Positions 1-8,677 of a DNA stretch of 37,445 nucleotides are shown here, one piece after another. Position numbers and translations under genes: made by a program. Source of the DNA: Gemmatimonadota bacterium (GTDB lineage: Bacteria > GCA-2686955); NCBI GenBank assembly GCA_002686955.1, contig NYZA01000239.1, positions 1 to 37,445 on the forward strand, written 5' to 3'. Within the stretch, counting starts at the first letter, position 1. Every line of letters starts with the position of its first letter. The notes beneath the pieces were generated by a model. It was not told the origin of the DNA and did no database searches. It worked only from the letters and a program-made list of their open reading frames with translations.

Positions 1-80
1 ACGAGCGCTACCCGGCGAGCTACGCCCCGCTGGTTCGGGCCTACTTCCGGGCGCTCGCGGAGCGCGGAGGGCGACCGTGA
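1..80 (+). CDS. C-terminal end of an unidentified protein (partial)
   Basis: An open frame enters from the left edge and ends at a TGA at 78-80, giving 25 visible residues (ending ALAERGGRP). The stop overlaps the GTG start of the next gene as GTGA, so the two are probably translationally coupled. The visible piece, rich in Ala, Arg, Tyr and Leu, looks like a short amphipathic helix. It is too short to assign a family. The existence of the frame is supported mainly by the coupling. Confidence 0.5.
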   Translation, partial: ERYPASYAPLVRAYFRALAERGGRP

Positions 81-1792
81 CCGCCGGCGCCTGGCTGGTC
101 ATCGTGGCCTTGGGCATCCCGCCGGAATCTCCCGCTCTAGGTCTGCGGGAGGCCCGCGCGCTGGAGGTGAACGGCCGCCTCGAAGCTGCGGCGGCGCGGG
201 TCGAATCGCTCTTTGTCCACTTCGGTCCCGACAAAGGGGTTGGGGCCGCGTTGTTGCGAATTCACCGCGCCGCCGAAGACACGAAGGCGCAGTGGGATCT
301 GCTCCAGCGCTGGCTCGCGATCGATCCGTCGAACCCCACTGCATGCGACGCAATGGCGCAACTACAGATGCGGGCTGGCGATCCCGAGGCGGCGCTGAAG
401 ACGATCCGGGGCGTGGGGCGGCGCGGATCGGCCTCCGCCCAGGGACGGATGGCCCGCATCATGACGCGCCACGGCTTTTCCGATGACGCACTTCAGACCT
501 ATTTCAACGCACGCGGGGCTTTTGGCGACGACCGCCTCCATGCACGAGAGGTGGCGCGCTTGCTGGCGCGTCGCGGTGAGATCGAGGCGGCTGCATTGGA
601 GTTGGTCAACGCCTGGGATGAAAGGACCGCCTCGAGTCTTCGCTCGGAGCTCTTTGCTCTGGAACGGCAGTCGCCCGGTCGAATCGATCTGCCGGCGGTA
701 GCATCGATTCCGGGGGAGGGGGCGGCCCTCGCGGCACGATTGGCGCTGGGGCGAGGAGATGTGCAGGTGGCGCTCGGCCATCTGGAGAGCGTCGAATGGC
801 TGCCTCCCCATTCACTGGCCGCTCTGCTCGAGGCAGCGGAGGCGTATGCCCGCCGGGGCGGCGGGGAATGGGCGACGAAGGCAATGGAGCGGGCGCGATC
901 GTTTCTGCCGAGCGGCCCGAGAAGAAGAAATGTGTTGCTGCGTCATGCGCGCGTCATGCTCGATCTTGGCTGGATCGACGCCGCGAGCGACGCGCTCGAG
1001 GGGATCGTCGCCGCCAATAGAGAGATAAAGGGCGAGCATGCCGCTCTCGCCGGCCGACTCGCTCTCGAATCGGGTCGACCCTTCGATGCCCGGCCCCTTC
1101 TTCGCCGCGCGCGGGACAGTGCGGAGCTGCTCGCGAGAGCACGGGCCGAGGCCGTCCGAGATCTGATCGAATGCCATCTTGCGCTCGGCGAGCATGCCGA
1201 GGCTTTCGCGGAGGCGGAATCGTTGGCCTCCGCCGCCGACACAGCGCCCGAGTCGCGGGCAAACGCACTTCTGATGGCCGCCGAGGCGCGCCTGCACGCG
1301 GGCGATTCCGTCGACGCCGCCCGCCGCTTCCGCTCGCTCGTTCGCGTCTCCGCCGAGAGCGCCGCCGCCAACGATGCCCTCGAGCGCGCCTTCCTCTTGA
1401 CGCAGTTGGGATTCGCCTCCGCGCCCGACACCGCGGGCGTTCTCGAACCTTTCCTGGGCGCCGAGAGACACCGTCTCGCCCGCCGCCACGAAGAGGCGGC
1501 CGAACTCTACGAGAAGTGCGTCGAGACCTTGCCTGAGATTCGGATCGAAGCGGCGCTTCTCGGGGCGGAATCTCGCCGCGACTCGGGTGATCCCCTCGCG
1601 GGCGCTGCCCTGTTGGATCGGATCATCGGCACATTGGGTCCCGGTCCCGATCTGCCCCGTCTGCTCTACTCGCGCGCGCTCCTGCTTAACGACCCGGAGC
1701 AGCGGCAAGACGCTCTTCGCCGGCTGATCATCGATCATCCCGAGAGTCCGGCCGCCGAAGAGGCTCGCCTCCGGATCGAACGGGAGCCGTAG
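77..1792 (+). CDS. Tetratricopeptide-repeat (TPR) protein, probably exported
   Basis: This 571-residue protein opens with a short hydrophobic stretch (residues about 5-20, GAWLVIVALGI) that could be a signal peptide or anchor. The rest is a nearly continuous Ala/Leu/Arg/Glu-rich helical repeat array with TPR-type spacing, for example AMAQLQMRAGDPEAALKTI near residue 95 and later units with 'A-RLALESG-P-DA' patterns. TPR arrays are protein-protein scaffolds; no catalytic motif is visible. The GTG start overlaps the upstream stop (GTGA), arguing for an operon with the gene to the left. The 3' end overlaps the convergent histidine kinase by 65 bp. Another TPR protein lies at the far right of the window. 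Its partner cannot be inferred. Confidence 0.8.
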   Translation: MTAGAWLVIVALGIPPESPALGLREARALEVNGRLEAAAARVESLFVHFGPDKGVGAALLRIHRAAEDTKAQWDLLQRWLAIDPSNPTACDAMAQLQMRAGDPEAALKTIRGVGRRGSASAQGRMARIMTRHGFSDDALQTYFNARGAFGDDRLHAREVARLLARRGEIEAAALELVNAWDERTASSLRSELFALERQSPGRIDLPAVASIPGEGAALAARLALGRGDVQVALGHLESVEWLPPHSLAALLEAAEAYARRGGGEWATKAMERARSFLPSGPRRRNVLLRHARVMLDLGWIDAASDALEGIVAANREIKGEHAALAGRLALESGRPFDARPLLRRARDSAELLARARAEAVRDLIECHLALGEHAEAFAEAESLASAADTAPESRANALLMAAEARLHAGDSVDAARRFRSLVRVSAESAAANDALERAFLLTQLGFASAPDTAGVLEPFLGAERHRLARRHEEAAELYEKCVETLPEIRIEAALLGAESRRDSGDPLAGAALLDRIIGTLGPGPDLPRLLYSRALLLNDPEQRQDALRRLIIDHPESPAAEEARLRIEREP

Positions 1793-4700
1793 CCGCAGGG
1801 AGCAGAACACGAAATACCGTACCCCGCTCCAACGCGGGCTCCACCAAGATCCGCCCTCCACACTCGTCCACGATCTTCTTCACGATCGAAAGCCCGAGCC
1901 CGGTCCCCGAGGTCTTGGTCGAGAAGTACGGCTCGAAGAGCTTCTGGCGAACCTCCGGCGATATGCCGGGACCGTCGTCCGAAACGCGCAGCTCCACGCC
2001 GGACACCTCACCGCCGATCTCCGTCGATCGCACCTCCACCCTCACCTGGCCGCCGCCTTGGGCGGCCATCGCGTCGCGGGCGTTCTCCACCAGGTTCAGC
2101 ACGAGGCGAGCAACGTCTTCACGCGCGATGCGAACCGGCGCGGTCTTCGCTTCGACCTTCACCGATAGGTCCACCACCTGCTCCGACGCGCCCTCATAGA
2201 TTCGCAGGGCATCCGACACAGCGTCACCAAGATCGATCGCGCTTCGGCCCACCGTCTCCGGCCGCGCCATTCGGCTGAATTCGCCGCTGATTCGGCGCAG
2301 GCGCTCGATCTGCTCCACTATCACGCCCACGCTCTCTCGAAGGGTGCGCCCGAAATCCTCGGAGCGCCGGTCATCGTCGTAGGCGTAAAGCAGATTCTGG
2401 GCCTGCAGCTTCATCGGGGTGAGTGGGTTCTTGATCTCATGGGCGACCTGCCGCGCCATCTGCGCCCAGGCGAGCATCCGTTGAGACTGGATCAAATCGG
2501 TGAGATCCTCGGCCACCAGCAGCACGCGACCCCCGGGTCCCGAGTCACCGATCCGAGTCAACGAGACACGCAGGGTGCTGTCCTCACCGAAGGGGATCTC
2601 CTTCGACACGGCTCCGGTGCGGCGAAAGGCCTCGATCAATGCGTCGACACCGGTGAGATCGCTGCGGCCGAGAGCGGCTTCGATCCCTCCCACGAGGGGC
2701 CGGCCCTGGCCTAGAAGGGTGTGCGCCGCGCGATTCGAGAGGCGGATCCGTCCTCCAGCGTCGGCCGAGACGACTCCCGCCTCGAGGTGCTCGATGATCG
2801 CCTCGAGGGCGCTACGCTGCGCCTCGAGCTCGTCGCGATTCTCGGCGAGCGATCGCGACATGCGGTTGAACGCCGTCACCAGGCGGGCCAGCTCGTCCCG
2901 GCCCTGCACCTCCACCTCTTCGCCCAAGGCGCCCGCGGAGATGCGCGCCGTCCCGTGGATGAGCCGTTGGAGGGGATCGCTGATTCTGCGAGAGAGGATC
3001 AGACCCGCGGAGACGGCGAGCCCGAGCCAGACGAGCGAGAGGCTGATGATGAGTGAGATCGAACGGGCGGCTTCGCGGCTCTCTCCGAGCTGGCCGGAGT
3101 GGGGCAATGAGACCGCCAATGCGCCCACGACGATGACGTCGTCGAGACGCAGCGCCCTGAAGACCGTCAGGCGCTCTCCGAGGCTCTCGAGCTCCGAGGT
3201 GATCAGCCCCGGTCGGCCGCGACCGAGCAGCGCCCGCCAGACCTTGCTCGGCAAAAGCTCCGGCACGAGGCGCGCCGCGACGAGCTCGGGTCGTGACGTG
3301 CCGGCCAAACCTTCTCGCCCGTAGACTCGCACTTCGTTGAGAACGAGGGCGTGCAGGCGCTCGCAGGTTTGACGCCCGAGGGCCCTGTAGCCGACCGTAC
3401 AGCCGGTCAGGCGGCCGTCGCGGGCGGGGAGGGGGCTGACGAGAACCAGCGCGGGTTCTCCGTCGAGCTCCTGATAGAAGGTGCGGCTTTCTCCGTTCTC
3501 CAAGACGGAGTTCAGCACTTCCCACGGCACGGACGCGGTTCTCCCGGAGCGGGCACGCTCGATGCCGCTGGCGTCGTAGATCCGCGAGCCGGCAAGTCGG
3601 GGCTGGCCGTTGGTGCCGGCCGGTAGCTCGCCCTCGACCATCCCCCAGGGAGCCGGGGCCTCCGCGCCCGCCGCGAGCCAATCGACCAGCGCTTCGCTTT
3701 CCTGCAAGAGGGAGCGGGCCAGCTCCAGCTCCAGATCGAGCTCAAGCGCTCCGAGGGCGAGAGAAGCCTGGTGCTCCAGATCTGTGCGCAGCGCGTCATC
3801 CCGCTCCCGGGTGAGCTGTTGCACGCCCGCCGTGCCCCAGAAGACGATCGGGAAGACAGCCACCGCAACGATCGCCAGCATCAGGCGAACGCGGAACTGG
3901 CCGAGCAGGTGCGGTATCCGCCGCGCCCAACCCCCGGCCAGAGCGATCAAAAGCCAAAAGGCGAAGAGCACGCAGCCGTGAACCGCCACGGCATCGAGGG
4001 CGAGGGCGGCAAGGTCGGGGTGCGGTCCGACCGGCAGACCGAGCCCCAGCACTTCGCCGCTCGGCTGCAGAGACCAGTGTAGGCGATAGGCTCGATCCCC
4101 GAGCATCGCGTCGCGCCATCCCCCCGGCAAAGCTCCGCCGCCGGTGAAGAGCCCTCGCGTCTCTTCCGGAAGCAGGTCGCCGATCGGAGCATCGGGTGCG
4201 TTCGAATCGACCAGAACACCGTTGCGGTAGCGGAGCACGACCGGATCGGCGCCCCAGCGAGAGAGTCGCCGGCTGAGCTCTCCCGTGCCGGTCCCAACCA
4301 ATGCGGGCCCATCCGGGAGGATTGTGACCGAGAGTCGCCCTTCCCCGACCGATGTCTCGATCGGAGCGGTCGCCACCAACATCTCCCATTCACGCGACCC
4401 GATCTTGCGGAGCACGCGGCGCACCGAGATCTCCTCTCCGGCGGCCGTGGCCGGCGAACCGATCGAGACGAGCCCAAGCGTTCCGGGCATATCGACCCGA
4501 AAACGGGACAACAGCCTGCCCTCCGGGTCGAGGATCTCGATCCTGCACGGGCGCCGGCCACCGCTCAGCCCGGAAGCGAGCCAGGCGTGGAATGCAGCCT
4601 GACCCCGGGCCGCAGTGCCCTCGATGACGCGCTGGATCCGGCCATCTGCCAGCATGTCGGACACGGCGGACTCGAGGATCGAGAGCTCGTACCCCTCCCG

Positions 4701-6326
4701 CTGGTGAGACCAGCGCCGCGCCTGTTCTTCGGCGAAAAACTGGAAGTCCTTTCGCTGCTGCTCCTTGAGAACCGCCGCGCTGGCCAGGCCGATCAATACG
4801 ACGACCGCGACCAGCCACGGTCCAACGACACTTCTCCGGCGCACGAAGGCATTGGCGCTGCCGGTCAAGGCGGCGGTGGTGGCCGCGAGCAGCCACCCCG
4901 CGGAGGAAAGCGGGGCGCATGCCAGGGCGACCAGGGCGGCTGGAACGAGGCGCGGCAGACGGCGCCTGGTTGCGCCCGGAAGGGCGGAGAGGAAGACGAC
5001 TCCACAGCCGGCTGTGGTCATGACGAACGCGGAACCGAGAAGCACCACCGAGACGGCGACCGAGAGCACCGCGGGATCGCCCAGGGTGGTCAGGTCGACG
5101 AAGGGAGGGTGACCGGCCGCCTCCGCGAACGCGGCGGTCCATTCAGTCCAAAGCACCGCGGCGACGACGGTCAAACCCGCGGCTGGGAGCGCCAGCAACG
5201 CCGGCAGTGCTCGATCCCGCCTGCGAATCCAGCGGGAGGAATTCCTGAATGCCAGGGCGAGCGCGAGATTCAGCGCGAGAAAGGTGAGTGCCGCGTCGCC
5301 TGGGCTGGCCAAGATCGTTGCCAAACCGGCCGGGAGCTCGGATGAGAGCAGAACGGCGAACTCGGCCGGATCGCGGGCCGCCTCCCCCAGGATCGGCACA
5401 TCGAGAAGCAGAAAACGGGCAACGAAGAGAATTCCGCAGCCGAGCATCCAGCCCCTCAGGCCGTCTCGGCGGCGAAGAGGGGGGATCGCCAGGCAGAGCG
5501 ACGCGATCAGTCCGACCGCCAACACGCCGACCCGGCGCGCGCCGCCCGGTAGTGGAGGGGCCGAGGGTGGGACATTGAGTGTGGCGAGGGGCGTCCCGGT
5601 TCCTCCGTCGAGATCGACGGCGATGGCGTTCGGATCGTAGGTCACGAGGGTATCGTGGAAGCGCAGACCCTCCACGGGAGGCACCGCCGGACGGATCCCC
5701 CCTCTGAGTAGAGGCTCCACCACCGCCAGGGGTCGGCCCACGACGACAGCCCCACCCCCTTCGATCGGAGCCACCGCGCGAACTAGTGTGTATGGCTCAT
5801 CCAGCCAAACGGCGATCTTAGTGCCCTCTTCGGGGATCGACTCGCCCCTACCGCCATAGGCCGCGGGGGTCCATCCCGCCCAGGCCACGAGCTCCCCATC
5901 CGCCGCCCTCACCACCGCCCCCACCGCGTCGTCGCGGGTCGCTGGCGGCATCAGCGCGTCCAGATGCTCGAAGGCGGCGATCCGAGAACCGGTCGCGACC
6001 GACTCACGCAGCCAGGGATCCGAGGCCACCCATTCGGCATCCTCGACGCACCGAAGAACGACATCTTCGAGGATCGGGTCGATCCGGTCGAGCGTGCTGG
6101 GCGACTCCGGCTCGGGCAACGCCACGCCCAATATGGCGAGCGCCAGCGCGGTCAGCGAAGTGGGCCGCGTCAAGCCGAGCCGATGGAGCGGACCGATCCA
6201 TCCCAGGGCGGCCACGAGGGCCAGGGCCACGGGGATCCCCATCGGCCATGCCGAGGGGAAGAGCGCCAAGAGCAGAAGCACGGCCCCGACGCCGTAGCCG
6301 GGACCGCGATCGGAGCGGTTTTCCAT
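1728..6326 (-). CDS. Very large NtrY-like membrane sensor histidine kinase
   Basis: This 1532-residue protein has a complete kinase core at its C-terminus: H-box VAHEIKNPLTP (phospho-acceptor His about 1296), N-box NLVENARDAM (about 1411-1420), G1 DDGPGI (about 1450), an F-box PYFSTKTSG and G2 GTGLGLS (about 1474). The HEIKNPLTP sequence is typical of NtrY-family kinases. Before it are a HAMP-like linker (about 1110-1165) and a PAS-like region (about 1175-1280). The N-terminal 1100 residues contain roughly a dozen hydrophobic segments separating three large extracytoplasmic stretches (about 75-260, 520-775 and 836-1085). NtrY kinases usually have about 700-800 residues, so this one is nearly doubled. 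No response regulator is adjacent. The signal sensed is unknown. The ATG start at 6326 follows a 77-bp gap after the sulfotransferase stop. Confidence 0.9.
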   Translation of the reverse strand: MENRSDRGPGYGVGAVLLLLALFPSAWPMGIPVALALVAALGWIGPLHRLGLTRPTSLTALALAILGVALPEPESPSTLDRIDPILEDVVLRCVEDAEWVASDPWLRESVATGSRIAAFEHLDALMPPATRDDAVGAVVRAADGELVAWAGWTPAAYGGRGESIPEEGTKIAVWLDEPYTLVRAVAPIEGGGAVVVGRPLAVVEPLLRGGIRPAVPPVEGLRFHDTLVTYDPNAIAVDLDGGTGTPLATLNVPPSAPPLPGGARRVGVLAVGLIASLCLAIPPLRRRDGLRGWMLGCGILFVARFLLLDVPILGEAARDPAEFAVLLSSELPAGLATILASPGDAALTFLALNLALALAFRNSSRWIRRRDRALPALLALPAAGLTVVAAVLWTEWTAAFAEAAGHPPFVDLTTLGDPAVLSVAVSVVLLGSAFVMTTAGCGVVFLSALPGATRRRLPRLVPAALVALACAPLSSAGWLLAATTAALTGSANAFVRRRSVVGPWLVAVVVLIGLASAAVLKEQQRKDFQFFAEEQARRWSHQREGYELSILESAVSDMLADGRIQRVIEGTAARGQAAFHAWLASGLSGGRRPCRIEILDPEGRLLSRFRVDMPGTLGLVSIGSPATAAGEEISVRRVLRKIGSREWEMLVATAPIETSVGEGRLSVTILPDGPALVGTGTGELSRRLSRWGADPVVLRYRNGVLVDSNAPDAPIGDLLPEETRGLFTGGGALPGGWRDAMLGDRAYRLHWSLQPSGEVLGLGLPVGPHPDLAALALDAVAVHGCVLFAFWLLIALAGGWARRIPHLLGQFRVRLMLAIVAVAVFPIVFWGTAGVQQLTRERDDALRTDLEHQASLALGALELDLELELARSLLQESEALVDWLAAGAEAPAPWGMVEGELPAGTNGQPRLAGSRIYDASGIERARSGRTASVPWEVLNSVLENGESRTFYQELDGEPALVLVSPLPARDGRLTGCTVGYRALGRQTCERLHALVLNEVRVYGREGLAGTSRPELVAARLVPELLPSKVWRALLGRGRPGLITSELESLGERLTVFRALRLDDVIVVGALAVSLPHSGQLGESREAARSISLIISLSLVWLGLAVSAGLILSRRISDPLQRLIHGTARISAGALGEEVEVQGRDELARLVTAFNRMSRSLAENRDELEAQRSALEAIIEHLEAGVVSADAGGRIRLSNRAAHTLLGQGRPLVGGIEAALGRSDLTGVDALIEAFRRTGAVSKEIPFGEDSTLRVSLTRIGDSGPGGRVLLVAEDLTDLIQSQRMLAWAQMARQVAHEIKNPLTPMKLQAQNLLYAYDDDRRSEDFGRTLRESVGVIVEQIERLRRISGEFSRMARPETVGRSAIDLGDAVSDALRIYEGASEQVVDLSVKVEAKTAPVRIAREDVARLVLNLVENARDAMAAQGGGQVRVEVRSTEIGGEVSGVELRVSDDGPGISPEVRQKLFEPYFSTKTSGTGLGLSIVKKIVDECGGRILVEPALERGTVFRVLLPAATAPVRSGGEPLRRPDSRDDR

Positions 6327-6363
6327 AGAGCGGTTCAGCGATCGGCGCGCGAACGATCCGCGG

Positions 6364-6420
6364 GCACGATCGAAGCGATCATCCGATATCTGGCCGGAAA
6401 CCGCTACCGTACAGCAGGAT
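6364..6420 (+). repeat. Left copy of a 57-bp direct repeat bounding the sugar-polymer locus
   Basis: This stretch matches 14681-14737 in the same orientation at about 49 of 57 positions, beginning with an identical GCACGATCGAAGCG and containing an identical GGCCGGAAACCGC core. The left copy lies upstream of the kinase gene and runs into the 3' end of the sulfotransferase gene. Read on the plus strand it can encode TIEAIIR, close to the TIEALLR that ends the GT4 gene at the right copy. It may therefore be a duplicated gene tail rather than a dedicated site. No integrase or transposase lies between the copies. Confidence 0.7.
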
Positions 6421-7341
6421 CAGGATTCGCCGCCGAATGCGTGCCCGAGCCGTGCGAATCATGGGTTTCCATCCCCGGCCGAGCGACACCGAAGCGACGA
6501 TGCAAGGTGGGCTCGAGCCCAACGCGAAAAAGCTGCTCATGGCGTGCCCGGATGAACCTCCGCCATCCGGAATAGCGAAAACTCCGATTGCGCTCTCGAA
6601 ACTGAGCCAATTCCTCGCCGAGATCACCTCCGTACTCGCTGAGTTGGCGAGAGAAGCAGTCTTGTTTTGCGTGCTCATAGAGCGCCAGATCGAGGCGATT
6701 CACGGAGCGGACGCGCTCCAGCATCTCCTCCCCAAGGTCGGCGTGGCGAATGCGTGGGCACGCCTCTTCGTGGATGCCGGTGTAGCGCTCGTATTGGAAG
6801 CAGCGATCGTCGGCGCCCAGCCACCGCCGGAGCAGGATGAGAGACTCGTCGAAGCGCTCCGTGAGACCAACGAAGGCCAAGGGTCCCTCCAGGAAGCGTC
6901 GGGCCAGATCCAGGTCGGGTCCTCCCGCCAGGCGGGTGGTCTGGTAGTTCGCGAAACGCGGCTCGCCGAGAAAGCTCTCGAGGGTCCAGGGAACGCCCAT
7001 GCGCAAGCGCTGGTAGTTCAGATGCGAGAGGTAGCGCTGGACCGGATCGCGCAGGAAGGTCAGGTAGCGAGGCTGGCGACCAAGCACGCCGCCGTAATCG
7101 AGCCATGGGCGTGTGGTGTGGCCTCCGATCCCCGGCGTCTTGGGCAGCCAACGTAGGATTGCGCCAAGCTCCTCCGGGGGGAGGCAGTGCAGCGGATCGT
7201 TGGCCCAGTAGTACCAGGGGCGCACGGTCAGGAAGCCAGGGAAGGCGTTCTTGAGTAGGCCGCTGAGCGTGCTTCCTCCCGTGCGCTCGATATGGATCAG
7301 GCAAAAAAAGGGACGCGCGATCGTTGTCTTCTCTTTCTCAC
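6404..7341 (-). CDS. Sulfotransferase-like protein; start non-standard or frameshifted
   Basis: This is a PAPS-dependent sulfotransferase-type protein, predicted to sulfate a sugar or glycan. The 5'-phosphosulfate loop is FCLIHIERTGGSTL, read from about 7305 to 7262. The 3'-phosphate-binding motif is FLRDPVQRYLSHLNY, about 60 residues further on. A standard start (GTG at 7225) would remove the first motif, so translation must begin upstream. In the frame of the motif there is no ATG, GTG or TTG back to a TGA at 7439-7441. A GTG at 7339-7341 is in another frame and would join only with one extra base in the seven-base A/T run at 7303-7309. The gene is thus either slightly broken, slips at that run, contains a sequencing indel, or uses a rare start. 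It is divergent from the radical SAM gene. Confidence 0.7.
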
Positions 7342-7516
7342 GTTGGTGTTGAAGTCGCTTTGCTGGTTGATCGGTCTTCGGGCGATGAACACGAGCCCGG
7401 ATTAACGTCGATCCCGGCGAAAGCCCTGCGTTGGCCGCTCAAGTTGTTGCTCGCGCGGTCGAATTCCCACCCATGTACAAAGGGAAGAGCGGCGTGCAGG
7501 CGCTACGGAATCACGC

Positions 7517-8677
7517 ATGAACCACGAACTGACAAAGCTCCTCCGAGAGCTCGACCAACGGCGCGAGAAGCTCCAGTCGGGTCCGGCTGTGATCTTTCTG
7601 CAGACGGTTCGAGGTTGCCCTCTGACCTGCGCGATGTGTCAGTTCGAGCCGAGCCGACCGGAGCGGATCTCCAGGGAGCTCTTGGCCAAGGTCGAGCCCG
7701 CATTTCCGAATCTCGAGGTTCTGGGGATTCACGGCTATGGCGCCCCCCTTCTGGGCGATCTCGACTACTTCGTGCGGCAGTCGTTGGAGCACGACTTCGT
7801 GATCCACATGAACACGACAGGGTTCTTCTTGACCCGTGAGCGAGCCGACTTGCTGGCCCGAACACGCCTTTCGATCCGCTTCTCTATTCCCGCAGGCACG
7901 GCGCCTACTTACGCCAACATTATGGGACGGGAATTCGGACGGGTGCTGGACAACGTCGCCTATCTCGTCGAGCGCACTCAGAGAACGGATCGCCCCGCCG
8001 ATCTCTGGTTCAGTTACATCGTAATGGAAGACAATCTGGACGAAATCGACGCCTTCCTGCATCGCGCTCACGACTGTGGCATCAGGATCGTCCAGTTCAT
8101 GCGCCTCAGGCCTCAGCCCCGAAAGCGCACTACGATTCGAGCCAAGGACCGAGACTACGGCTTCAACTACAGTCGGCAGGCGCATCCCAGTGTGCGAGAG
8201 AGGTTCATCGAACGCTTGCCGGAGATCCAAGCCATTGCCGCCGATCTCGGCATTGAGATCGAGCACGGCAGTTTGGTGGAGCGATTGGGCAACCCCAATG
8301 CGCTGGCGCAACTGGTCAACAACACCAGCTCACGCTACTTGCAGAGGAGAGTTCTCCCGTTCAAGACGGCCCGGGGGATATGTGTGGCGCCTTGGATCGG
8401 ACAGTTGAGCATCAACCAGAGCGGAATCGTATGCCTTTGCTGCGCCAGTGCCTTTCCGGTGGGAGATCTGAACCACTCCAGCCTGGACGAGATCTGGAAC
8501 TCGAAACACATGCGACGCGTTCGTCGCTCCTTCGCCCGGGAACGCTTTCCGCATCTCTGCGGATACTGCCGCGGGTTCGACCTCAAAGAGTACCCACGAA
8601 ACACTGTCTTCCGTAAGAGCTCGGAGAAACACCTGGAATGTACACAGAATCCGATCCAGGTCGCGTCTGCCTGGTAA
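7517..8677 (+). CDS. Radical SAM protein with SPASM-like C-terminal cluster domain
   Basis: The 386-residue protein carries the canonical CX3CX2C cluster motif CPLTCAMC (Cys34, 38, 41), which ligates the 4Fe-4S cluster that cleaves S-adenosylmethionine. A TIM-barrel-like central region follows. The C-terminal part is Cys-rich: Cys289 (GICVAPW), Cys306/308/309 (IVCLCC) and Cys348/351 (LCGYC), with the 'GD-N-SLDEIWNS' sequence common in SPASM domains that bind auxiliary clusters. Such enzymes perform radical chemistry on peptides, sugars or other substrates; the substrate here is unknown. It heads the plus-strand sugar-polymer run, after a 175-bp divergent gap from the sulfotransferase that should hold both promoters. 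Its last 40 bp overlap the next gene. Sugar dehydration, epimerisation or methylation is a reasonable guess but is inference. Confidence 0.88.
   Translation: MNHELTKLLRELDQRREKLQSGPAVIFLQTVRGCPLTCAMCQFEPSRPERISRELLAKVEPAFPNLEVLGIHGYGAPLLGDLDYFVRQSLEHDFVIHMNTTGFFLTRERADLLARTRLSIRFSIPAGTAPTYANIMGREFGRVLDNVAYLVERTQRTDRPADLWFSYIVMEDNLDEIDAFLHRAHDCGIRIVQFMRLRPQPRKRTTIRAKDRDYGFNYSRQAHPSVRERFIERLPEIQAIAADLGIEIEHGSLVERLGNPNALAQLVNNTSSRYLQRRVLPFKTARGICVAPWIGQLSINQSGIVCLCCASAFPVGDLNHSSLDEIWNSKHMRRVRRSFARERFPHLCGYCRGFDLKEYPRNTVFRKSSEKHLECTQNPIQVASAW

Noticed and set aside
812-1861. Long minus-strand frame of 349 codons opposite the TPR gene
   Set aside because: It is an antisense shadow of high-GC coding sequence; no domain motifs or ribosome site are visible.
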